38,849 bases of DNA from Candidatus Omnitrophota bacterium (GTDB lineage Bacteria; Omnitrophota; Gorgyraeia; 2-02-FULL-51-18), in the NCBI GenBank assembly GCA_016197155.1, contig JACPWF010000014.1, positions 1-38,849 on the forward strand. Reading direction: 5' to 3'. The stretch's first letter is position 1; the number at the start of each line of letters is the position of its first letter. Shown here in pieces: positions 6,489-13,032 of this stretch. A program made the translations under genes and the position numbers. The notes beneath the pieces were generated by a model. It did not search any database and was not told the origin of the DNA. It saw nothing but the letters and a program-made list of their open reading frames with translations.

Positions 6489-6744
6489 AAAGCTCATTCT
6501 TTCCGAACCGTTCGAAAAACTTCTCCGGAAACTTCCGGGAGAAATTCAGAAAACGACTTTTGAAAAACTGGAGCTTTTTCAGCGGGACCCCTCCCACCCG
6601 TCTTTGAGAGTTAAAAAAATGAAGGGCACCCGCGCAATCTGGGAAATGAGCGTGACGATGCATTATCGGATTACTTTTGAAGTTTTGAAGGATGCCGTTT
6701 ATTTGAGGCGAATCGGCGTTCACGACATTCTGGATAGACCATGA
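6478..6744 (+). CDS. RelE/ParE-superfamily toxin
   Basis: 88 residues from a TTG start at 6478 inside the end of the antitoxin gene. The pattern is that of a RelE/ParE fold: an N-terminal strand (KKLILSEPFEKLL), two helices, then the core LRVKKMKGTRAIWEMSVTMH, YRITFEV, and a last strand (VYLRRIGVHDIL). Basic residues plus Arg/Tyr/His near the C-terminus fit a ribosome-dependent mRNA endonuclease, but I cannot confirm the catalytic set. A ParE-like gyrase poison is the alternative. An upstream GAGAAGG serves as SD. Confidence 0.85.
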   Translation: MRNKKLILSEPFEKLLRKLPGEIQKTTFEKLELFQRDPSHPSLRVKKMKGTRAIWEMSVTMHYRITFEVLKDAVYLRRIGVHDILDRP

Positions 6745-6753
6745 CCGGGTTTA

Positions 6754-6782
6754 TTGACAGGCCTTCCCGTTAAGGCTATAAT
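6754..6782 (+). promoter_or_regulatory. Full-consensus promoter of rpsU
   Basis: TTGACA (6754-6759), 17-bp spacer, TATAAT (6777-6782): a perfect sigma-70 match. ATG of rpsU is at 6790, seven bases after the -10 box, so transcription should start at or next to the start codon. Confidence 0.85.
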
Positions 6783-6789
6783 CCCCCTT

Positions 6790-6966
6790 ATGTCAAAAGT
6801 CGAAGTCGGGCCCAACGAACCGCTGGAAAAGGCGCTGAGGCGCTTCAAAAAAAAGATCGAGCGCGAAGGCATCCTGAAAGTGCTGAAGGCCAGAAAACAT
6901 TACGAGAAGCCCAGCGAGATCAAGCGCCGCAAGGCCCGCAGCAGTAAAAATCGCAAACGCTTTTAG
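6790..6966 (+). CDS. rpsU: Small ribosomal subunit protein bS21
   Basis: 58 residues, very basic, with the bS21 pattern VGPNEPLEKALRRFKKK near the start, then HYEKPSEIKRRK and a Lys/Arg-rich C-terminus (RSSKNRKRF). bS21 sits on the 30S platform near the anti-Shine-Dalgarno end of 16S rRNA and helps initiation. An in-frame TTG at 6754 exists, but it lies in the -35 box, so ATG 6790 is the true start. There is no SD. The mRNA is probably leaderless, which is notable for a protein that influences SD use. Confidence 0.93.
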   Translation: MSKVEVGPNEPLEKALRRFKKKIEREGILKVLKARKHYEKPSEIKRRKARSSKNRKRF

Positions 6967-6990
6967 TTTTTCCGCGCTTTCCCACACACG

Positions 6991-8115
6991 ATGATCCCGA
7001 TCCTGGCCGCGCTGTCTTTTTTCCTCTGCCTTCTCTTCTTCGCCGTCTTTCTCATTCTTTTTCAAAAATTAAGCGAATCCCTCATGGGCCGCATGGACGC
7101 GTTTGGCCAGAAAATGGAGGCCCTGCGCGGCGTGGTGGACCAGAGGCTCCGCAGTGTCGAGGAAAACAACGAAAAACGTTTTGAGATGATCCGCCGGACC
7201 GTCGACGAAAAACTGCACGAGACGCTCGAGAAGCGGCTCGGGGAATCCTTCATGCAGGTCACCCGTAAACTGGAGATGGTCCACAAGGGGCTCGGGGAGA
7301 TGCAGGGCCTGGCGACCGGCGTCGGCGACCTGAAAAAGATCCTGTCGAATGTGAAGACGCGCGGGATCATGGGCGAGATCCAGCTCGAGAATCTCCTCGA
7401 ACAGATCCTCACCCCCGATCAATACGAAAAAAATATCGTGACCAAAAAAGGCGGCTCGGAGCGCGTGGAGTTCGCCATCCGGATGCCCGGCGCCGATTCA
7501 AAAAAGGGCGATTTTGTGTTTTTGCCGATTGACGCCAAATTTCCGCAGGAAGATTACCAAAGGCTTTTGGACGCCTCGGAGCGCGGCTCGGCGGCCGAGG
7601 TGGAGGAGGCGGCCAAGGCGCTGGAAGCCCGGATCAAAACCGAGGCGAGAAAAATTTCAGACAAATACATCGACCCGCCTCACACGACGGACTTCGCCGC
7701 GCTCTTTTTGCCGTTTGAAGGGCTGTACGCCGAGGTTCTTCGCAGGCCCGGGCTCTGGGAATACGCCAGCCGCGAGTGCCGCGTGGTGATCGCGGGCCCG
7801 ACGACGATCGCGGCCCTTTTAAACAGCCTGCAGATGGGCTTCCGGACCCTCGCGATCGAAAAACGCTCGGGCGAGGTCTGGAAAATACTGGGCGCGGTCA
7901 AGATGGAGTTCAGCCGTTTCGGCGCGATCCTCGAAAAAACGCAAAAAAAACTGATCGAGGCGTCGAACACGATAGACGACGCGGCCCAAAAGTCCCGCAC
8001 GATCGAGCGGCGCCTGCGCACCGTGCAGGAAACACCCGTTTCCGGTTCGGAGGAAACCTTAAGAGAAATCGAAGAGGCCGAAATCCCCGGCGAAAATCCG
8101 AAAATTGTTTTGTAG
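6991..8115 (+). CDS. rmuC: DNA recombination protein RmuC family
   Basis: 374 residues. An N-terminal membrane helix (about 1-25) is followed by a long coiled coil (about 26-110) and the RmuC domain (about 120-330). The domain contains the conserved core GIMGEIQLENLLEQIL, PIDAKFPQEDYQRL and LFLPFEGLYAEVL and has a PD-(D/E)XK-like fold. RmuC limits inversions at short repeats and takes part in DNA quality control, and its exact reaction is not settled. No SD precedes ATG 6991. The C-terminal 40 residues are acidic and variable. The stop overlaps the -35 box of the next promoter. Confidence 0.9.
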   Translation: MIPILAALSFFLCLLFFAVFLILFQKLSESLMGRMDAFGQKMEALRGVVDQRLRSVEENNEKRFEMIRRTVDEKLHETLEKRLGESFMQVTRKLEMVHKGLGEMQGLATGVGDLKKILSNVKTRGIMGEIQLENLLEQILTPDQYEKNIVTKKGGSERVEFAIRMPGADSKKGDFVFLPIDAKFPQEDYQRLLDASERGSAAEVEEAAKALEARIKTEARKISDKYIDPPHTTDFAALFLPFEGLYAEVLRRPGLWEYASRECRVVIAGPTTIAALLNSLQMGFRTLAIEKRSGEVWKILGAVKMEFSRFGAILEKTQKKLIEASNTIDDAAQKSRTIERRLRTVQETPVSGSEETLREIEEAEIPGENPKIVL

Positions 8116-8138
8116 TTCCCGCCTTTCTTTGTTACAAT
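8110..8138 (+). promoter_or_regulatory. Promoter of the PC4-like / ParA operon
   Basis: TTGTAG (8110-8115, covering the rmuC stop), 17-bp spacer, TACAAT (8133-8138). ATG 8148 follows 9 bases after the -10 box with no SD. Confidence 0.55.
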
Positions 8139-8147
8139 TTCTCCACG

Positions 8148-8390
8148 ATGAATAGATCCGTCGCGAGTTTTCCGCAGAATAAAGACGAAGAGGTCCGCGT
8201 CTCGATCCAGGAGCTGAAAGGCCAGAACTGGCTCGACATCCGCGTGTACGCGGCCCTGCCGGACACGCCGCAGGAAAAGGTTCCGACGGGGAAAGGCCTC
8301 CTGCTCAGGGTTTCGGATTTTTTGCCGTTAAAAAAAGCGCTCGCGGAAGCGGAGAACGCCCTCAAAGAAAACCGGCTGATCCATGAGTAA
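8148..8390 (+). CDS. PC4/YdbC-like ssDNA-binding protein
   Basis: 80 residues with the pattern of the transcriptional coactivator p15/PC4 domain: an N-terminal strand pair (VRVSIQELKGQNWLDIRVY), then VPTGKGLLLRVSDFLPLKKAL, and a final helix. Bacterial relatives such as YdbC bind single-stranded nucleic acid as dimers. An in-frame extension upstream to 7776 is a shadow of rmuC. The start at 8148 follows from the promoter and domain boundary. It overlaps the next gene by 8 bases, so it heads the operon that includes the ParA fusion. Confidence 0.75.
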   Translation: MNRSVASFPQNKDEEVRVSIQELKGQNWLDIRVYAALPDTPQEKVPTGKGLLLRVSDFLPLKKALAEAENALKENRLIHE

Positions 8391-9171
8391 GATCATCGAG
8401 GCGCTGAAGGCGCACAGCCGCGAGATTTCCGAAGAAAAACCGGCCGGCACGCCGACGCAGGAAGAGCTGGCGGGTATTTATTTCGCGGGATCGAAGAACC
8501 TCCCCGCCGAAAAACGGCCGGACACGCCGCTGGTCATCAAGGTCATCGAAAAGCCGCGCGCGTCCTCTCTCATTCCCTGGGTCATCGCGTCGGTCGCGTT
8601 TCTGATCACGGCCCTCAGTCTTTTTTCGACCAAAAGAGTCTTCATTGACATCAAGGTGATCGACGAAAAGGGATTTTTCGCCGCGCCCGCGGAACGCGCG
8701 CCCTCCGAAAAATCGTCCGAGGCCCCGGCAGAGGCGCAGATTGTCGCCGCCAGGGATTTTTCCTTTGAGGGCGCGGCGAAACTCTCCAGCACCAAGGACG
8801 GCGGCATGCTGATGCTCGTGAACAGTTCCGTGGCGCCGTTCGCCCGAGCGAATACCGAGCTCGATCCGCCGCTGGATCTGTCGAACAGCAAAATCATTTT
8901 CTCCGCGCGCGGCTACAAGGGCGGGGAGAACGTCGCGATTTCGCTTAAGGATTCCCACAATCTTTCCGCTTTTTCGAAGGGAAAATTTTATCCTTTCCCG
9001 TCCCTCTCGACGCGCTGGCAGAAGGCGGAGATCACGTTCAACGACTCGGTCGGCGTTTTCGACAAGAAAAAAGTTTCGAGCCTCCGTTTTGATTTCGGTT
9101 CCAAAGACACGGAGAATAAGCCCGGCGACACCGTTTTTATCAAAGACATTCAAATCGTTCCCTTAGGCTAA
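8383..9171 (+). CDS. Single-pass membrane protein with C-terminal beta-sandwich-like domain
   Basis: 262 residues. The cytoplasmic N-terminus begins MSKIIEALKAHSREISEE, an amphipathic start like that of bacterial tyrosine kinases and some secretion ATPase partners. One transmembrane helix lies at about residues 65-82 (LIPWVIASVAFLITALSLF). A Pro/Ala-rich linker follows at about 98-122, then a domain of about 140 residues that reads like a galactose-binding-like carbohydrate-binding fold: DFSFEG near its start, PPLDLSNSKIIFSARG, then a last strand FIKDIQIVPL. The predicted topology is N-in, domain outside. It is translationally coupled to the PC4-like gene and sits 9 bases before the ParA-fusion gene. 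Function unknown. Confidence 0.65.
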   Translation: MSKIIEALKAHSREISEEKPAGTPTQEELAGIYFAGSKNLPAEKRPDTPLVIKVIEKPRASSLIPWVIASVAFLITALSLFSTKRVFIDIKVIDEKGFFAAPAERAPSEKSSEAPAEAQIVAARDFSFEGAAKLSSTKDGGMLMLVNSSVAPFARANTELDPPLDLSNSKIIFSARGYKGGENVAISLKDSHNLSAFSKGKFYPFPSLSTRWQKAEITFNDSVGVFDKKKVSSLRFDFGSKDTENKPGDTVFIKDIQIVPLG

Positions 9172-9180
9172 AGGAAACGG

Positions 9181-10257
9181 ATGCACATCTTCGCGGTGTC
9201 CAATCAAAAAGGGGGCTGTGGCAAAACGACCACGGCCATCAACGCCGCGGCGTCCTTGGCCTCTTTGGGCAAAAAGACGCTGGTGATCGATCTCGACCCG
9301 CAGGCGCACGCGACGTTCGGACTGGGCGTCCAAAGCGACCGCCTCGAGGCCTCCATTTACAACGTCCTCACGCAAAACCCCGAGCGGCGGAAAAATTTTC
9401 TCGAAAACGTCATCGTGCCGGTCGACGCGAACCTGGACCTGGCCCCTTCTCATATTCTTCTGGCCACCATCGAGCAGGAATTTACGAGCCGCGACGAGGC
9501 GGTTTCCAAACTCCGCGAGGCGCTGGTCAATCTTTCCTTCCCCTATGATTTTGTCTTTATCGACTGCCCGCCGAGCCTGGGGTTTTTGACTTTCAATGCT
9601 TTGAGAGCGGCGCACACGGTGATTGTCCCGGTCGAGCTCGGTTCGTTTTCCCTGATGGGGGTGGGCAAGCTCCTCAGCATGATCGAGCTTCTGCGGCTCA
9701 AGATGCGGCACGCGCTGAAAGTGTACGCGCTGGCCACCATGGTGGACGCGCGGACGCGGTTTGCCAGACACATGAACGACGAGATCCGCCGCACGTTCGG
9801 CGACCATATTTTCAGCGCGGTGATCCGCCAGGCCGTCGCCGTGAAAGAATCCCAGGCCAAGGGCGTGCCGGTTCTTTCGCACGACCCGAAGTCAAGAGGG
9901 GCGCTGGATTATCTTCTTCTGGGCCGGGAAATTTTGGACAAAACATCGGCTACGCTTCTGCCGGTCGAAGCCAACGGAAAATCGTCCCTGCCTTCGAACC
10001 TTTTGAGAGATTTCATCGTGAAGGCCGCCGGCGCCAAGGAGGTGCACCTGGTCGGGGATTTTAACAATTGGCTCGTTTCCTCGGACTCGGTGCTCTGGCA
10101 GAAAGAGGAGGGGCTGTGGCAAAAAAGACTTTTTCTCGAGCCGGGCCGCTACCGGTACAAATTTGTCGTCGACGGGGAATGGACCACGGATCCGGCGAAT
10201 GACCAGATCGAGCCCAATCCCTACGGCGGCGCCGACTCCGTTTTAGAAATCCGGTAA
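9181..10257 (+). CDS. ParA-type ATPase fused to a glycogen-binding (CBM48/AMPK-beta-like) domain
   Basis: 358 residues. Residues 1-255 are a ParA/MinD ATPase, with deviant Walker A KGGCGKTTT (10-18), VIDLDPQAHATFGLG (switch I region) and FVFIDCPPSLGFLTFNAL (Walker B region). Residues 278-358 form an early-set/CBM48 domain: VHLVGDFNNW (288-297), YRYKFVVDGEW (324-334) and PNPYGGADS. By alignment to AMPK-beta, the glycogen-contacting Trp, Lys and Trp correspond to W297, K327 and W334, all present. ParA ATPases position cargo on the nucleoid, and a built-in glycogen-binding domain suggests the cargo or signal is an alpha-glucan (inference). AAAGGA lies before ATG 9181. It shares TAATG with the Nudix gene. 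Confidence 0.88.
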   Translation: MHIFAVSNQKGGCGKTTTAINAAASLASLGKKTLVIDLDPQAHATFGLGVQSDRLEASIYNVLTQNPERRKNFLENVIVPVDANLDLAPSHILLATIEQEFTSRDEAVSKLREALVNLSFPYDFVFIDCPPSLGFLTFNALRAAHTVIVPVELGSFSLMGVGKLLSMIELLRLKMRHALKVYALATMVDARTRFARHMNDEIRRTFGDHIFSAVIRQAVAVKESQAKGVPVLSHDPKSRGALDYLLLGREILDKTSATLLPVEANGKSSLPSNLLRDFIVKAAGAKEVHLVGDFNNWLVSSDSVLWQKEEGLWQKRLFLEPGRYRYKFVVDGEWTTDPANDQIEPNPYGGADSVLEIR

Positions 10258-10799
10258 TGGCCCCGCGCCAAAAACTTCCTTACCGCCTCATCGGGTCCCA
10301 AACGATTTACCGGGGCCACTTTGTGAAGCTCGTCAAGGACCGTTTTATCCTGAACAAAGCCAAGGACAAAATCGTCACGCGCGAGCTCATCATTCATCCG
10401 GGCGCGGTGGTCGTCATCCCGTTCATTGACAAAGATCACATTTTGCTGTTGAGGCAGTTTCGCTACGCCGCGAAGGGGGATCTGTGGGAGATCCCCGCGG
10501 GAACGCTCGAGAAAGGTGAGAAACCGATTGTGTGCGCCAAAAGGGAGCTCGAGGAAGAGACGGGATTCCGGGCCGCGCGCTGGCGGTATCTGACAAAATT
10601 TTTGCCGGCGCCGGGGATGAGTGATGAATGGATGAGCCTCTTTCGGGCGGACGGGCTCGAACCGGGAAAGAAAAATCTCGACCACGACGAGTGGATCGAG
10701 CACGAGGCAGTCTCATTGAAAAAAGCGGTCGCGATGATCCGGAACCGTCAGATCCGCGATGCGAAGACCATTGTCGGGATTTTGTGGGCGAATCAATAA
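10257..10799 (+). CDS. Nudix hydrolase, ADP-ribose pyrophosphatase-like
   Basis: 180 residues with a perfect Nudix box at 82-104: G82, E88, R96 E97, E100 E101 and G103, in the GX5EX7REUXEEXGU spacing. The preceding strand (GAVVVIPF) and LLLRQFRYAAKGDLWEIPAG, plus the box followed by LPAPGMSDEWM, are typical of the ADP-ribose/ADP-sugar branch (NudF/YffH style), which splits ADP-ribose or ADP-glucose-like substrates. If ADP-glucose is a substrate, that would fit the glycogen-binding ParA encoded upstream (inference). The start overlaps the ParA stop as TAATG. Confidence 0.9.
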   Translation: MAPRQKLPYRLIGSQTIYRGHFVKLVKDRFILNKAKDKIVTRELIIHPGAVVVIPFIDKDHILLLRQFRYAAKGDLWEIPAGTLEKGEKPIVCAKRELEEETGFRAARWRYLTKFLPAPGMSDEWMSLFRADGLEPGKKNLDHDEWIEHEAVSLKKAVAMIRNRQIRDAKTIVGILWANQ

Positions 10800-11633
10800 A
10801 ATATAGACGAACGAAGGACGCCCTCTTTTTAATTGACATCGTCTGGACCGTCGTCTTCTTGTGCCTTTTGCAGTTTTCCCGTCTGTCGGTTGTCCTCAAA
10901 CCGCAACAGCCTCTCCCGTGGTATCTGGCGAATTTTTTCGTGGTTTTTTACCTGGCGGGACTGCCCGTCCGCTTTCTGTCGGGATTTGCGGTGGAAAAAC
11001 AGTACGGGCTTTCCAGGCAGACGCTGGGGCATTGGTTTTTTGATGAATTAAAAAAATTTCTTTTGTCGTTATTATTTTTCATTGTCGCGACAGGAGGCCT
11101 TTTTCTTTTGATCGACCATTTCCCGAAGGCCTGGTGGGTCTTCGCGGCGTTCGGATGGCTGGTTTTGACGCTTTTTCTGTCGAGGATCCTGCCCACCCTT
11201 CTCATCCCGATTTTTTACCGCCTGCAACCGCTGAAAGAGGGCCCCCTAAAAGAACGGCTCCTGTCGCTTTGCCGCGTTTAATTTTTGCGCGGTTTTTGGC
11301 GGGTTTTATTTCCTCAATCAAATTTCAAACACGATCACCGGCGGCCTCGGCGCCCGGTCCCTGACGGATCCGGCCATTTTTCCGATGCTGGCGCTTTTGG
11401 GGTTCGCGGGAGGCCTGGTTCTCCTGCCTTTGCAAAACGCGTTTTCGCGCTTCATGGAAAACGAGGCCGACCGCTACGCCGTCGGGGTCATTCCCTCGCG
11501 TACCGTTTTTATTTCCATGATTCAAAAACTCGGCGCGCGAAACCTGGCGGATGCCCAGCCGAGCGCGTGGATGGAATTTTTGTTCTACGATCACCCCTCG
11601 ATCGGCCGGCGCATAAAAAATATTTCACGGATT
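10784..11633 (+). pseudogene. M48 (Ste24-like) metalloprotease, internally deleted
   Basis: Frame 2 from GTG 10784 gives the N-terminal membrane half of a CAAX-protease-like M48 enzyme (WTVVFLCLLQFSRL, FAVEKQYGLSRQTL, then SRILPTLLIPIFYRLQPLKE) and stops at TAA 11279-11281. The C-terminal half continues in frame 0 from about 11295 (FLNQISNTITGGLGARSL, LLPLQNAFSRFMENEADRYA, FLFYDHPSIGRRI). Family members have about 65-70 residues between these halves, including the HEXXH zinc motif, and none of that is present. The enzyme therefore lacks its active site, through a deletion of roughly 200 bases with a frame change. A sequencing or assembly loss is the alternative. The GTG overlaps the Nudix 3' end. 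Confidence 0.75.
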
Positions 11634-12110
11634 TTGACGGCCGTGCTTTTCATTTTCTCGTTCTCGGGCCGCGTGGCGGCGGCCGAGCCCGATCGCATCC
11701 CGGGAAAAGTGCACTGGGTGGTTGACGGGGACACGTTTCAGCTCGAGACGGGTGAACGCGTGAGACTGATCGGGGTGGACACGCCGGAGTATCAGCCCTG
11801 GAAAAACCGCATCGACCCCTACGGCCGCGAGGCGTCCGAATATTCGAAGAAACTTTTGTCCGGAAAAAAAGTTTGGCTCGAAAAAGACGCCGGGGAAAAG
11901 GACAGATATGGCCGCACGCTCGCCTACGTTTACCTCGAGGACGGCCGTTTCGTGAACCGGATCCTCGTCGAAGAGGGCTTCGCGCGCGCCAAATATTATC
12001 CGCCGAACGGCCGCTATTATGAAATTTTTAAGACCGCCCAGCGCGCCGCCAAAAAATTAAAGAAGGGCTTGTGGGCAGAAAAGAAAGCGTTTAAAATAGT
12101 CCCATCATGA
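11385..12110 (+). CDS. M48 C-terminal remnant joined in frame to a thermonuclease-like (SNase) domain
   Basis: One open frame covers the M48 C-terminal remnant (to about 11630) and then a hydrophobic, signal-peptide-like stretch (TAVLFIFSFSGRVAAA, from TTG 11634) followed by an SNase domain. The nuclease keeps the staphylococcal nuclease set by alignment: VDGDT (metal Asp), VRLIGVDTPE (Arg, Asp, Glu) and DRYGRTLAYVY (Arg). It should be a secreted Ca2+-dependent nuclease. Its original start is probably near 11634 (158 aa), but no SD or ATG is there. Either it uses a poor start or it is now made as a fusion. The gene overlaps the next one by 4 bases (ATGA). Confidence 0.7.
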   Translation: MLALLGFAGGLVLLPLQNAFSRFMENEADRYAVGVIPSRTVFISMIQKLGARNLADAQPSAWMEFLFYDHPSIGRRIKNISRILTAVLFIFSFSGRVAAAEPDRIPGKVHWVVDGDTFQLETGERVRLIGVDTPEYQPWKNRIDPYGREASEYSKKLLSGKKVWLEKDAGEKDRYGRTLAYVYLEDGRFVNRILVEEGFARAKYYPPNGRYYEIFKTAQRAAKKLKKGLWAEKKAFKIVPS

Positions 12111-12652
12111 TCAAGGAAGCCAAGATTTCATCCATCGTTTCTTTGTTTCCCCTGCCGCAGTACGTCGTCGTGCTCGAGGACGTCGAAAAAACGCGCCTCG
12201 TCCCGATCTGGATCGGCGTGAACGAGGGCAACGCGATCGCGCTCGAGATGCAGGGCGAGAAATTTCCCCGCCCGCTGACCCACGACCTGATGGCGGGGTT
12301 CTTGCAAATGCTCGGCGCCGAGATCGAGAAAGTCGTCGTGAACGATTTGAAAGAAAATAGCTACTACGCCCTGATTTACGTGAAGCACAACGGGAAGGTG
12401 ACCCCGATCGACGCGCGGCCCTCGGATGCTCTGGCGCTGGCCGTGCGCGTGAAGTGCCCGATCTACATTGACGAAAAGGTGTTGAAAAAATGCCCGGCGA
12501 TCGACGGCCAAATCACGGAAGGGGAAGTCGAAAAATTCAAGGAACAGCTGAAGACCCTGACGCCGGAGGAGTTTTTTAAGGGGCTTGAGGAGGGGCCGGG
12601 GGAGGGCGGTGACGAGGAAGAGAGCGACGATGATGAGGAGGGGAAAGAGTGA
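12107..12652 (+). CDS. Bifunctional nuclease family (BFN/DUF151) protein
   Basis: 181 residues. Residues 1-130 match the BFN/DUF151 pattern: YVVVLEDVEKTRLVPIWIG, NAIALEMQGEKFPRPLTHDL and IDARPSDALALAVRVKCPIY. Plant and archaeal members are reported to cut RNA and DNA, and the bacterial role is poorly known. The C-terminus (about 140-181) is very acidic (EEESDDDEEGKE). ATGA coupling to the upstream nuclease gene and TGATG coupling to the downstream gene put it in one unit with them. Confidence 0.88.
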   Translation: MIKEAKISSIVSLFPLPQYVVVLEDVEKTRLVPIWIGVNEGNAIALEMQGEKFPRPLTHDLMAGFLQMLGAEIEKVVVNDLKENSYYALIYVKHNGKVTPIDARPSDALALAVRVKCPIYIDEKVLKKCPAIDGQITEGEVEKFKEQLKTLTPEEFFKGLEEGPGEGGDEEESDDDEEGKE

Positions 12653-13020
12653 TGAAATTTAAACGGCTTGCGGCGGCGGTTTTGTTTTTACTTTTATTTC
12701 AATGGGGATCCGCGTGGGCGATTGAATTCAAATCAGAGCCGCCCGCGCCTCCGGATTCCCGCGATTTGATCGGTAGAAAGCTGGGGCGGGGATTCGCCAA
12801 TCTTTTTTTCGGTTGGCTCGAGATCCCCAAAGCCATTGAGAAAGTAACCTATGAAAGTAATTTTATCGCCGGGATGACGGCGGGCACGCTTCAGGGCGCC
12901 GGGAAAACGGTGGTCCGGACGCTGGCGGGCGCTCTGGAAATCCTGACCTTTCCCATGCCCAACAAGCCGCTCATCGAACCCGAATTTGTTCTCGATAAGC
13001 CCGGTCAGGACCAAAGCTAA
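12652..13020 (+). CDS. Exosortase-system-associated protein, TIGR04073 family
   Basis: 122 residues from ATG 12652 (TGATG with the BFN stop; GTG 12649 would add one residue). Signal peptide about 1-22 (MKFKRLAAAVLFLLLFQWGS). The body carries the family hallmark RKLGRGFANLFFGWLEIPKA, then GTLQGAGKTVVRTLAGALEI, FPMPNKPLIEPEFVL. Proteins of this family occur in genomes with exosortase sorting systems and are presumed envelope components of unknown function. GAGGGGAAAGAG acts as SD. Confidence 0.82.
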   Translation: MKFKRLAAAVLFLLLFQWGSAWAIEFKSEPPAPPDSRDLIGRKLGRGFANLFFGWLEIPKAIEKVTYESNFIAGMTAGTLQGAGKTVVRTLAGALEILTFPMPNKPLIEPEFVLDKPGQDQS

Positions 13021-13032
13021 TATTTCCATTTC

